Below the pieces are notes generated by a model. It made no database searches and was not told the origin of the DNA. It was given only the letters and a program-made list of their open reading frames with translations. Position numbers and translations under genes: made by a program. From Hyposmocoma kahamanoa (taxonomy: Eukaryota > Arthropoda > Insecta > Lepidoptera > Cosmopterigidae), in contig NW_020653337.1 in the NCBI RefSeq assembly GCF_003589595.1, positions 1,464,149 to 1,528,148 of the forward strand: a stretch of 64,000 nt of DNA, read 5' to 3'. Position 1 is the stretch's first letter. Each line of letters opens with the position of its first letter. This document shows, piece by piece, positions 27,890-39,200 of the stretch.

Positions 27890-28409
27890 CGAAAATACTC
27901 CTTCACCCAGGTGGGGAACCGATAGAATGTGTTGAACTGACGTGCACCATACTGATCGTCCATGTTGCACCATACACAGACGTGGGCTGGGATTCCATTC
28001 CTATGTTGTGGATATTCCCGGAATTCCCTGCCTGCGGACGTATTCCCCGAACGCTATAACTTGGACCTTTTCAAGTCATGAGTGAATAATGCATGCTACA
28101 TCGTCGATCTTATCATCGCTGTCCATTAGGTGAGATGGAGGTCAAATGCGCAAAAAAACAAAAGAAAAAACATGAAAAAGGATATCATTGTGTCGCACCA
28201 TGCACCAATAATATTAAGAGGACTGCTCCTCTCCATACTCCAGATCGTAATTCTGAAACGTCAACATTGTCTTAAAACTAGATGGCGCTGATCTGAATAG
28301 CCTGGAACTAGTTTATCGTCGCCTTTCTCAAACTCGTATCTTATAGCACAAACTAAAATGCATTGTATGCACAAATGTTCTTCTTGGCGTGTCGAATCTG
28401 AGGTTTATA

Positions 28410-28850
28410 TTTGTGAGGGTACTTAGCTACTGAGATAGCATTATCAGTAGCGTTGTACAGGTCCTTGCGTGTGCAGGTGTAGGGACACGCAGGGCAGGAC
28501 AAAAGATTGTCTGGGGAGAGACACCCGAGCTGTAACCCCAACCGTGCATGCACTCCTTGCTTTGGTCCACTTGGGTCCGCAGCCTATTTAGAGACTTCCA
28601 AGTTTGGTAGATCATGCCCACGAGAGAGGTGTACCGACAGCGGGCTGACTGACGCCGTGGGGCACCTCTTCGTCCAGAGACTTATTCGGGACTGCTTAGT
28701 TTCCCCGTCCAGAGGGTATACTTCTTTAATGAAGCTATGGCAACTCTTTAGCCTCTGGATTACCGGCGCGTGATAATGTAATGGGTGCCGCGGGTCAGTC
28801 TTCTTTTTTACAAATGCTGTACAAATGTTGCAGGCTGATTTCTCTTCACA
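28410..28850 (-). pseudogene. Non-LTR RT C-terminal fragment (minus)
   Basis: Minus frames in sequence: VIQRLKSCHSFIKEVYPLDG, ISLWTKRCPTASVSPLSVHL and SRGHDLPNLEV, then in another frame TWKSLNRLRTQVDQSKECMH, then CPACPYTCTRKDLYNATDNA. Together they match the layout of non-LTR element C-termini (WKSLNRLRT then a Cys-rich motif). Two frame changes show it is dead. Confidence 0.6.
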
Positions 28851-29822
28851 TTTCATATTCACACACTTTTACCTGTTAAAGCAATGCATTCGAATTAACA
28901 CCCTTGATAAGAAATTTAAAATAAAAAGTTTTGCTATCTCCAGTACAATCAGTCTAAGATCCGTGTTTGAGAAAGTAAGGCATTTTTTCCTTGAATGTTG
29001 ATCATGAGCGAAAATAGTTTCCTGAACTTCGACAATATGTGTGTCTATAACCGCTCACGTGATACATGCAGCCGTAGACACATACCACACCTAGAGGTAC
29101 CGGTGATGGTTTTATACCGATTTATCGGATATCGAAGTTATAACAGGTAAAAGAACTAATATTAATTGCTATTTCGGTAACTACTCTAGCAAACCATAAA
29201 GTTTTTAATGTCTGGGTCTGTCATTTAAAAAAAAACAACTTCAAAAATACGTCACGACAATCGTGTGTGTTATTGTTTGGGCTGGTGATTTCGGTGTTTA
29301 TTTATTGAAAACATACCGTAAGTAGCATTTTTTTAAGTTTACCCTGAATATAAATGTTTATTAACTATACATTAAGGAGTAATTTCATGGTAAACGTTAG
29401 AACCACTCTCCGTTATCATATTTATCCAAGTACACCAAAAATTTCAATAGTGCTTTTTAAGTGCAGGATTTGCCGTGTATTACTGCATTTTATTTGAGAT
29501 GTTTTTGTTGGTAGTACGGAGGGTATTTATTTAGCAATGCAGAATAATAATTTTTATTTTTAAAAACTTGTATTTAAACTGAATGCTTTTCTAATTTGCG
29601 AAACCAAATAACCGCCATTTTGCGGTAGGAGGAGCGCATCGCGTGAGCGGATAAGTTAACATTACCAATTATGGGTACAGAAGAAGCTAATCCTAAACAG
29701 AAAAGAATAACCTGCACTATCCATAAGAATATGTGCAATAAGCACCATCTAGTTGATTTATTTGTTGTTAGAGATTATAGTTTTGATAAATTGCAACTCG
29801 TCAATACAAAACAACAATAGAA
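28851..29822. other. Intergenic, no gene recognised
   Basis: AT-rich sequence without exon-like pattern or recognised repeat ends on either strand. Confidence 0.5.
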
Positions 29823-30465
29823 CTTCTTGCCCGTGGACCACCTGGCTGGTTCACCTGGATGAACCACGGGCAATTATTTCTTCCTGTGGTTCACCTTTTA
29901 CGTATAAAATAGAAATACTCAAAACTTATATTGGTGGTGGTCCACCTCTTACATTAAAGTTTGATGCTGGCCATTATATTTATCGTTTTAAAAAAAAATA
30001 TGATTAATTTACAGTTTGATACACAGAAATTGTTTTAACATTATTATTATTATCTAACTAAAGCCACAAATTTTACATAAAATTGTCTCTAGCAACAATG
30101 TTTTCTAAATTTGTTTTTACTGCCACCTATTCTCGGAATAAAATTAAATTCTACACTACTCATTATTATACTTTTTTTATTTAATTTATTCGTATTTTAG
30201 TCCTTCAGCAAACAACTGCCATACATTAACAAATTCAATTCATCAATTGTCAATTAATAGACATTAAAATAGTCTTATATAATATCTTTGTAATCGAAAC
30301 GTTATTTAATAACAAGGTGACTACGAGAAAAGAAAACTCTCTAGGTGAACCACGGGAAGAAATAAGTGCCCCTAGTCCACCCAGGTGGACATAGACGACC
30401 TACGGGAAGAAATAATTGCCGTGGGCCACCCAGGTGAACCAGACAGGTGGTTCACTGGCAAGAAG
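29823..30465. mobile_element. TIR element with long compound inverted repeats
   Basis: The left end CTTCTTGCCCGTGGACCACC and the right end GGTGGTTCACTGGCAAGAAG are reverse complements with a few differences. The inversion continues inward for roughly 70-100 bases, including AATTATTTCTTCC-type words repeated in each arm. The interior is AT-rich and non-coding. It is a non-autonomous, MITE-like element with an unusual compound TIR. No target duplication was obvious. Confidence 0.75.
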
Positions 30466-31204
30466 CGAAAAATAGCTATTTGTTACACGTCGCGACATCT
30501 TGCATACCAATAGGTACTAAATACCCGACTACGCTTTATTGAATCCGATTACCAGTCCTCTCGAATTATTGGTCCATGATCGCACTGATTAGGTCTAAGC
30601 CCACCTCTACGTAGAGCATGTCAAATTAAATAAGTGTTGTCTAAGAACAGCAAGTTTTTTATTAAAATGCATTTAATATTTTACACGAAAACTTTAAAAA
30701 AAATCATCTTTTCTTCCTTAAAACAATGAACACAGACGTCTTATAAAACTTTTCCTTTGTAACAACATTAACCTTTTACCAGGCCACGGAAAACCAGAGT
30801 GACTTCGTATCATACATTTGCATCCCTAACAATCTGTTATTCGAAATGGTAACAAAAGTCAGATATATTGCTGCTAGCCATAAAAAAAATAATAAGAAAA
30901 ACAGTAATCCCAAAGCCTGCCTGTACTGACACAAAATATTCCCTTTCGGACTATTGGTTCTACTCTTGGTTCCACTGGTGGGTCCAGTAGGTTTTTGATA
31001 ATACTTCAGTGTAATAATACCATATTATCGAGTATCTAATATTTTATTTCTAACCTAACCTAACTGAATACCATAATGCAAGAACATAAATAAGCTCAGT
31101 AAATATAGCAAGACACGACAATTCACCGGACATTTCATAAGATCAAAATCCGACCAGGAAATGGTAACGGTTCTTCCCACGTCCTAATTCTGGTCATGTT
31201 GTAA
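30466..31204. other. Intergenic, no gene recognised
   Basis: No coding signal. A short CCTAACCTAAC run near 31053 resembles two telomeric-type units but is too short to mean much. Confidence 0.5.
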
Positions 31205-32490
31205 AAAACTTGAGTCCGGGAGTCAAATTCACAAGACTCGACTCATAACGACAGAGACTCTACTGCTCGATGTATTACGAGCCTATCAAGTTTCCGAATA
31301 GACTCGAGTTCGACATTAGTGCTCGAGTCTGTTTACGGGCGGTGTTGTAGTATTGTCATTAAACAGTATTATGATTCGGTATTAATATACCTTACATTTT
31401 TATTGAAAGTCCGAATGCTTCACCACCATGATATTCAATTATTTTTTGTGAAATTACTCCACTAGTTTGTTATAAACTGTGCCCAGTATGGTGATTTAAA
31501 AAAATATATTAATACAAAGATCGAACACTCAGAAAAAATTCCTTCAATCCGGCCGGATTCGAAACGTCTTCTAGTAAACCGTGCTAGATGCTATGCTTAG
31601 TTGGCATAGCGTCTGGCAAGGAATTATTTTTGTGTTCGATCTTTATATTAATAATTATAGTAAACTAGTGGAGTAATTTCACAAAAAATAGTTGATTATC
31701 ATGTTAAGAGGGAGCAGAGGAAAAATTTCTAATCTTCGATTTGATTTTAGAGGGGTATATCCACTTTAAAGTTAAAAATAAAATATTGTATGAGTAACTA
31801 CACGATATATTCAAGCACAGACATTAATCAGAAACATAAAACAATAAAGTTTCCTGGATAGATAAAAATCACGAAATGACCTCTAATTTGCACATTTTTT
31901 CGATTTATCTTCGAAATGCTACAGGTTATTAGGACAAAAATTAGATAATTAATTATATTTATGCATGATCGACAACTGTCACTACGGATTTTTTTTTAAT
32001 CCCTTTAGTTTCAGAGTTATTCCGCTAAAACGAATTTGGTACTTTTAATGCGCAAAATTCAACATCTCCTGTCGCATGTCACGCGCACTTCAGACATATA
32101 TTTGTTTTACAAATTTGCCCAAATTTGTAAAACAAATATGCCTGACGTCAAAACTTTTTTAGCATGCTCCCTCTTAATAAATCATCGTGTCGAAATCTCG
32201 AACTCGAGTTTTATTCAAAACGCGAGATAAGTTTACGACTCGAGTTCTTTTTAAACAAGAGTCCGTGCTCGATTACTTGCACTAGACTATCTGTAAAATT
32301 TAACCCTGCTTGGCGAACTCGAGATTCTGTAGATTAGAAGTCGCTTCGACTCGAGTTTTCGCACGCTTAAAAATTCGAAATAAGTTTAGTTTACGACTCG
32401 AGTTCTTTTTAGACTCGAGTCCGTGCTCGATAACTTGCGCACGACTTGACACGGACTCATGAGTGTTTTAGACCTCCGAGCCGTGAGTCC
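31205..32490. repeat. CTCGAG-rich repeat region interrupted by a SINE
   Basis: The palindrome CTCGAG occurs about eight times, six of them between 32198 and 32422. A block GTTTACGACTCGAGTTCTTT near 32231 is repeated about 160 bases later near 32391, followed in both by GAGTCCGTGCTCGAT. A related motif lies near 31300-31335, and a family S SINE (31395-31700) separates the two parts. Probably an old element with internal tandem repeats. Confidence 0.55.
31395..31700. repeat. Family S SINE, fold-back copy
   Basis: The AT-rich arm (ATATTCAATTATTTTTTGTG at 31431) and the minus-strand module CCGGCCGGATTCGAAACGTC are followed directly by the inverted phrase CTTAGTTGGCATAGCGTCTGG and the opposite arm ending near 31700. 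The centre of the SINE is deleted. Confidence 0.65.
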
Positions 32491-33171
32491 AAAATTGAGT
32501 CGATTTTATAAATGTACACTCCCGATGAATTCAAATAATTGCAAAAGATACATTAGTGCTGCTACACGAGTTTTGGGAATGTAAATCGTGGGATTTCGGA
32601 GTTAAAACCTGCCTATAGTTAACGATTCCCCATTGGCCTGGTTAAAGGTTAATGCGTCATTAGATAAAATCAAAGTATATCTAAAAAGTAATAACTCATA
32701 CCAGCACAGTTTTCACGAAAAACATAATTATAACCTTCTTATTTATACATTTAACTGAATCACGAAACAACTTCTTCGCTAGTTCGAGCACTTTGGTAAA
32801 ACGGAAATAGAAAAAAGAAAACTTTACAATACATTAGTAAATGAAACAACGTTTAAAATGACATTTACTTGCCACACCTTTTACGGGACTTCTCATGGCT
32901 ATTTGTATTCGCTATTGGGTGTTTGATGTACTTTGTCAAATATTTCGCGTGCAGACAAACATTTAAGTAGATACTGACAAATATGACCGTCTATCAAGTG
33001 TCTACACACGGAGTTACACAGAATAATAAATACAGTAGAAATGATAAGTTAGCGTCCAACATATGCCAACTACAGGTCTCGAAAGACCTATCTGAGCTAA
33101 GCCCGCCATTTTCACTTTGTATGGTATGGTTGTGTCATTCTTTCGTGCAAATTCTGTAAAATCCTAGAAAC

Positions 33172-33400
33172 ATGCCTTATTGTGCTGTTTTGGGAGTACA
33201 AAAATGATACCCGCACCAAAAATATTTCATACCATCGGAGTTTTCAATTTTCTGTTTATCGAAATATTTTTTTATTACAAGAAACGAAAGTAAAGCTTAT
33301 ACCCCAGCAATACGCTTCGCTTGTTGTTTGGAGAACTAAATTAATAACTCCAATTCGTCGTGGTTCAGAAATTACTGCTAGATGGCAGCACATTGATTGA
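33172..33400 (+). pseudogene. Relic of a THAP zinc-finger start
   Basis: The sequence begins ATG with MPYCAVLG. After a one-base frame change it continues YKNDTRTKNISYHR, the order seen in THAP domains (MPxCAVxGCxN...SYHRFP). The second Cys is replaced by Tyr and the frame is broken. Downstream residues show no transposase motif. THAP domains occur in P-element transposases and in host proteins; this is a decayed fragment of either. Confidence 0.5.
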
Positions 33401-33494
33401 TGTTTCAATTTAATTCCACAACATCGTAACTTGTAATAATAGGTATTGATGGTATTAAACTTTCAACGATATGTCAAAAGGGTAAAGTTTAAAT

Positions 33495-33600
33495 ATAATA
33501 ATCATTTAATTATTTCATCATTTAATCATTTATAATCATTTAATCATTTAATCATTTATAATCATTAAATCATTTATAATCATTTAATCATTTATAACAG
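33495..33600. repeat. AT-rich tandem repeat (AATCATTT units)
   Basis: AATCATTTA and TAATCATTTAATCATTTA units are repeated across about 100 bases with slight variation in unit length. Simple-sequence array. Confidence 0.9.
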
Positions 33601-33869
33601 TTAAGATTTAATGGACATTTTGTTATGGATTGATTTAATTTGACTTAAATTTATTTTGTTTTAAAATTTTGACATGTATTATTTATTATTTTTGTTATGC
33701 TGAGCTATCTGCGACTAAAGTTGTACCTTAGTTTCTTAATAGACAGTAATAAATAGTACCAAGTCAGTAGTAGAATATAAGTATTAACATAGTTTTAAGT
33801 CTGTACTAACATTTTATGGATCACTGTTGTCCCAAATAAAGAACTATTATTATTATTATTAAATTATAT

Positions 33870-34226
33870 TAACAATCTGGAATGTGTTATTTCTTTTTAA
33901 ATTTGAAACTACGATCCACGAACCTGTCTAATTGCGCCGTGAGAAGCACGTTCTCAGCTTTCTCTATAATGTTCTATACGAGCTTCGTACTCCGCCATAC
34001 TTCAAGGATCGTTTTTGCTTTCTCAGGGATGATTACAACCGTGAACTTAGGTCTAAAATGGATAACCTAATGAAGCCTCCTTTCACTCGCTCTGAGTATT
34101 ACAAAGATTCCTTTACGATTAAGGCTGCACAATTGTGGAACGGTCTCCCATTTGAAATCCGACATTCTAAGTCGCTACCTATTTTCAAAAGTGGATCGCG
34201 TAAATAATTAATAAATAAATAAATAA
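33870..34226 (+). pseudogene. LINE 3' fragment, CR1/L2-like
   Basis: The plus frame encodes REKHVLSFLYNVLYE, LRTPPYFKDRFCF, KDSFTIKAAQLWNGLPFEIR and a stop, then an AAAT tail at 34204-34226. It matches the C-terminal end of the elements at 1600-3115 and 15341-16140. Confidence 0.75.
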
Positions 34227-34430
34227 CGCACACACTCAACACATATAGTCCCGCACTAGAGAAAACCTGTGCCGCGGGTGCCATGGACACACACATAGAC
34301 AACCACAAATTACACCCAAACTCACGCGATAAATAAATGTAGACCTTACAAATATTTGTCCCGGCCCGGGGATCGAACCTGGGACCTCTGCGTCGCAGTC
34401 ATAATAACCGTTCGGCCACAGCGGCAGTTA
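34227..34430 (-). repeat. tRNA-derived SINE (minus), family T
   Basis: The minus strand carries a tRNA-like head with TGGCCGAACGGTTATTATGAC and GGTTCGATCCCCGGGC near 34365-34425, then the tail GTGTGTCCATGGCACCCGCGG. Sister copies lie at 38297-38505 (minus) and 5900-6100 (plus). Confidence 0.75.
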
Positions 34431-34554
34431 ATCTTCTAATACGGTCCTAGTCTGCAACGTGTGTATATTTATCAGTGAGTATAAGTTTATTTACGTATAT
34501 ATTTAAGTATAATATACCGTTATTAAATATTTGATTAATTATGTACTATGTTTT

Positions 34555-34772
34555 TTATTTCATTTATTTACCTTGTATTTTTTTATTTATACAATTTTTT
34601 TTTATTTGTAAAACTGGCACGCTACGTCTCCCGCTCCGATTAGCTTTCCTCTACCTCAAAGGTTGTCTGGGCGATAAGACAGCCTTTGCCTACATTAGTT
34701 TTAGTTATTTATGTACTATTCTTGTTCTTGTGCGTAAGCAATAAAGTGTTTATCTATCTATCTATCTATCTA
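34555..34772 (+). repeat. Retroelement 3' end with CTAT tail
   Basis: GGTTGTCTGGGCGATAAGACAGCC, then AATAAAGTGTTTATCTATCT and a run of CTAT to 34772, are typical of an insect LINE/SINE 3' end. No coding frame. Confidence 0.6.
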
Positions 34773-35126
34773 CGACCAATCAATATATAAATATTTTTTG
34801 TAGTGTTCCAAATTGAGAATGTGTGAGTTTTGGCGACACATCGATTCTGATAGTAAGCGAGGCTTAAGGTACTTCCATAGGTTTTTTTTAAAGAAGTTAA
34901 AATAATGAATATGACCATAACGTTAACGGTTTACATTTGCCAATTTGGATCCTTTGATGTGCGTCGAGAAACAGACCAGCGCACTATCACGCGAGTTCGG
35001 TATTGCTGTATTTATCGAATAGGTAAACAAGGCAAACACTTTGTCACACATGCCATTTACACATGGTAATTGTTTGCCAAATGTATCAAATACGCGAATA
35101 TAAACAGCCATGTCAAGTGCCACCCT

Positions 35127-35400
35127 AAATTGGACGTAGTTAAGCAAAAAGGATCCAATCCACAAAATTATCATCATATATGTATAGGTACGTAACGGTT
35201 CCTAAAGTCTAATCTCTTAGATCAGCAAAACAAATCCACCGTAATAAACAAATAAATATCTTTGGATATAAATATCTTACATGACATTATAAGTTTTGAA
35301 AATAAAACAAAAGCGAGAAACACTTTTAAACTTTAAAATGCCATATCTCGAAAGGGAGTGGATGTGGATTGGATCCTTTTTGTTTAACTACGTCCAATTG
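35127..35400. repeat. Inverted-repeat element (family D copy 2)
   Basis: AAATTGGACGTAGTTAAGCA near 35127 and TTTAACTACGTCCAATTGTG near 35384 are arms of an inverted repeat that includes GGATCCAATCCA/TGGATTGGATCC. The motif is shared with the element at 5077-5594. The minus frame 34923-35177 has a hydrophobic start but no identifiable domain and overlaps an arm, so it is not called a gene. Confidence 0.5.
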
Positions 35401-35423
35401 TGAGTCTCAAACACCAACATAAA

Positions 35424-36293
35424 TTACTTTTTAGAATTTTCCCCATCGTCGGAATGTTTTTCTTCTTTCGTATCCTCCTCTTCGAGCTGTTTCTCTTCAT
35501 CACCACCACTAGCTATGGGCTGCTTATCCGTAGCTTTTGTTTCAACGTCGTCGATATGTTTATCTATCTGCAATTGTATATGCTCTGGAGCGTTATCATG
35601 ATCATCTGGTCGAGATAAGCCTATCGTGGTGTAAGTCTCCTGGTAGCTTACCGCTACCTCCTTAAACTTATCTAAACTAGACTCGAACTCGCCTATAAAT
35701 TCTGTTATTTTATCTTTCTCCCTTTCGATGGTCAAATTAGTTTCACTGTCAAATTTTTGTTCACTTTCTGGTTGTCTTTTCTTAGATTGAGGAGACGCGG
35801 TCACATCTTCTGAAATACCCCGTCTGCTGTTAATTGGAAGGAGATTCGACATTTGGTCAACATTAAATAAACTCGATGTAGGTCCCATATTTGACAATGT
35901 TTTTGCAGGCAATACTTCTGTGAGCGATTGTGAATTCTGACTAAGGGGTTCTGTTAATGTTTGTGAAACTGGCGCCATGACCGAAGAGTTTGATTTAAAC
36001 TTTTTGGGCAGTTTTTTAAAGGCATGAAATCGCATTTTTCTGTCAGAGCCTATTTTTAGTGTCGGTTCGTGCAAATGTCCAGGCTGTTTAGTTATTTGCA
36101 CCCGTTTCCTATCCTTATCTGGAAATTTATCATCGTCGTCGAAAGAAGTCTTGCTGTACTCTTCGAAAATATACGCTTTGCTTTTCGGGAAATGTGTCAG
36201 TAGATATTCCCAATCGTGCAAACACAAAGTAAGAACTTTTGCATTGCCTTTTGTCCGGTATGAAAAATTGTAAGGAGTATTACGGTACAGGCC
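35424..36293 (-). CDS. Gene B last exon: end of cNBD and short charged tail
   Basis: The minus acceptor GTTTCAG precedes GLYRNTPYNFSYRTKGNAKV, LTLCLHDWEYLLTHFPKSK (end of the cNBD) and FDDDDKFPDKDRKR. A tail of about 230 residues follows, rich in Ser, Lys, Glu and Asp, ending DTKEEKHSDDGENSKK and a stop. The cNBD part aligns closely with gene A (GLERNTPFTFSYR...DDWKYLVKHF). The tail lacks the SHNRRK repeats of gene A, so the paralogs differ most here. Confidence 0.93.
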   Translation of the reverse strand, partial: GLYRNTPYNFSYRTKGNAKVLTLCLHDWEYLLTHFPKSKAYIFEEYSKTSFDDDDKFPDKDRKRVQITKQPGHLHEPTLKIGSDRKMRFHAFKKLPKKFKSNSSVMAPVSQTLTEPLSQNSQSLTEVLPAKTLSNMGPTSSLFNVDQMSNLLPINSRRGISEDVTASPQSKKRQPESEQKFDSETNLTIEREKDKITEFIGEFESSLDKFKEVAVSYQETYTTIGLSRPDDHDNAPEHIQLQIDKHIDDVETKATDKQPIASGGDEEKQLEEEDTKEEKHSDDGENSKK

Positions 36294-39200
36294 CTGAAAC
36301 TGAACTCCGAATCGTTATAAAATTGTGTGAATTAATTAATTATGAGGTGCGCAGAATGACGGAAACTGTACCGAGTGGTACATCTCGGCGACTTTAGTAC
36401 ATACAATAAAAATAGTAGTCTGCTTTATCTATTTTTATTGTGTTGTGTGTAAAGACCCAACTTTGTGTCACACGGATGTGTGATTAGTGCACAGTTATAG
36501 GGCAAGGCAGCAGCGGTATTAGGACCGACAAGTCTCAAACGCTTGAGTGCCGTTCAGTGCCAGATACAGATGCTGGTATTAGAAATATTATGAGTTTTAT
36601 TTATACTATTTCTATACCTCCAATGAACACTACGCCAACTGAATGTTTCTAACTGTTCTGTTTTTATTTTGATTCTTTATTTTTTTCACAAAAATCGTTT
36701 TTTTTTTTTGTTTTTCTTTTCGAATATTCCTTTTTCACAAACCTTTACGGGTAGCATAATATTAGTAAATAAATATGGCTGTTTACAAAAATAACAAAGT
36801 ACGACCAAAAAATAAAGTGTTCATTGGAGGCATTGACTTACAATTATATGGACGTCGGGTCCGCGCTAAAAAGTGTCCGAACTTATAGGGCGTTAAAATC
36901 ATATACAGAGCGTCATTCATGCTTTAGTCTTCGTTTGGTCGACTGACAGCGAAGCAAGCAAAATTAGACAGTACAGCGATGACATTACAATTTAAATTCA
37001 ACGTTTTATAAAAATAAAAATAAAATAAAATAAAAATATTTTATTTCGGACCACAGTAATCCATATAAATTAGTAGGTTAGTAACATAACAACTTATAAC
37101 TATGTTAGTTATTAGGGTTATTACAATTACATAACTAAAAATTAATAAAATTAAAAATAAAATGAGACGGCTCACCGATTTACTGCGTGCGAATCGGTGA
37201 GCCGCTTGGACAGCAATTTGGTGAACCTCTGGAAAACTGCTGCATCCATCCTGTTTGCAATTAGCTTTAGGATCTTGTTATTGCTTCCCCTCACCCTTTG
37301 TACCAGCGCTGCAGACATTTTGCGCATGATGGCATAAAAATCCTTAACAGCAGCATCCGCAAACATGCCAGATGCGCTGCAGAAACGTGGAAGCCTCAAC
37401 AAGACCCTAAAGGTATTATTATATTGGATTCGCAAGGCACTGTACGATCTCTGTGTGAAATTAGACCACAGGGCACACGTGTAGAAACTTTGGCAGTATG
37501 CTCTGAAGAGCGTAAGTTTCACTCCAATTTTAGCTTTTAGTTTTAGCTTTTTCATATTCCTTTACATGTCACTACGTTTAAATAGGTTAAATTGGGACAT
37601 TTTTTTCGTGGTTTTTGTATTAGACCCGTCGTCCATTTATTTGTAAGTCAATGATTGGAGGTATCGATTTATATACTATAGAAGTAAAAAAAACTAAATT
37701 AAATAGCACTCCTATTAATAATTGTTACAATGACATAGTGATACTAGCTGGTGAAGTGTTTATGCATATACTTCGGGTAGCCTACTGATTACCCCTTAAA
37801 GTGAAATAGGGGTATTTCACTTTGAGGGGTAATTGATAAAAAACTGTAACGGTAATTTCTTACAAAAGGCATAAATATGAATGAAAATATAACATACAGA
37901 GTTATTCTCGCATTCATAATTACAGTTTGGATTGTCTTTAAGGTTAACCCAAGTATTGCCCTTAAGGCGGCTTCCCACGGCCCGTGGACCGTTTCGCGAA
38001 GTGCGAAGCCACGTTCGGATCCGCCACAGGTCCGTAACTTCGAAGACGCGGCCTAAGCTCTCGACACACACCCGAATACGCGTCGCCACGCGTGTAGACC
38101 CTAGGACTCATTCAGAAAGCACGTGCGGGCGCGGCGGCGGCGGGCGCAGGCGCGCCGGTCTTGGCGTCTTCCCTTTTACAATGCCGAAGTGGCTACGAGC
38201 GGGTAGGAGTCACAAACAAACGCTAGACGAACAAGCACTGCGCTGCGCGGGTGGCCACTGTGAACGCAAGGAGAGTCTACATACATTGGATTTACATAAT
38301 AACGCACACACTCAACATAGCCCCGCACTAGGGAAACCCTGTGTCGCGGGTGCCATGGACACACACATAGACAACCACAAATTACACACAAACTCACGAG
38401 ATAAATAAATGTAGTCCATACAAATATTTCTCCCGGCCCGGGGATCGAACCTGGGACCTCTGCGTGGCAGTCCAGCATGGTAACCGTTCGGCCACGGAGG
38501 CAGTTACATGGACCCACGCCCGCACCCGCGCCCGCCGCCAGTCTTATTAAGAGGCCTTAGGCTGCCGACACTTGCCCGTGTCGCGAGATCGCCCGTTTAA
38601 ATCGGCGTGTTTGAAAACACGGGCCATGGGAATGCACCGTTAGAAAATTATCCCTTAAATACCTCTAATCTCGAATTATATAATTTATTTAAATATACGG
38701 AAAGTTTTCTTTACCGTTCCAAAGCAATCACTGGCTCGAAAAACGTTCACCGTCTCCTCAAGGTCCTCGGCAATTTTTTCGACGAGTCCTTCGTGGATTA
38801 CATACATTGCGTCTGTTATCTCGCTCTCCTTCACGACATGTACGCCTGTAGACGTATTTATTAATAAAAGATCGTTAAATATGAAGTAATCGTAGAAACT
38901 CCTCACGATGACGCATAATTAAAATAGTTAAAGGTAAAGAACTAGGTACCTGAGTTATACGTATATAATTTGAAATGTCGAACCAACTGTCGAAGGAAAG
39001 CAGGCTCACAGTTGCGGAACACGGGATGCTGCAGACAATGAAGCAGAAGTGTATAGAGTGACAGTTTACGTAACAGCTATGTCGCGCTGCACACGGGATA
39101 ATTTCAACAACATTTTCCTCATGATTTTCCATCAATTTGTCATTGAATATCGTCAGAAAAATCTTGTTGAAACCATCCCGTGTGGAACCGACTCAAGCGG

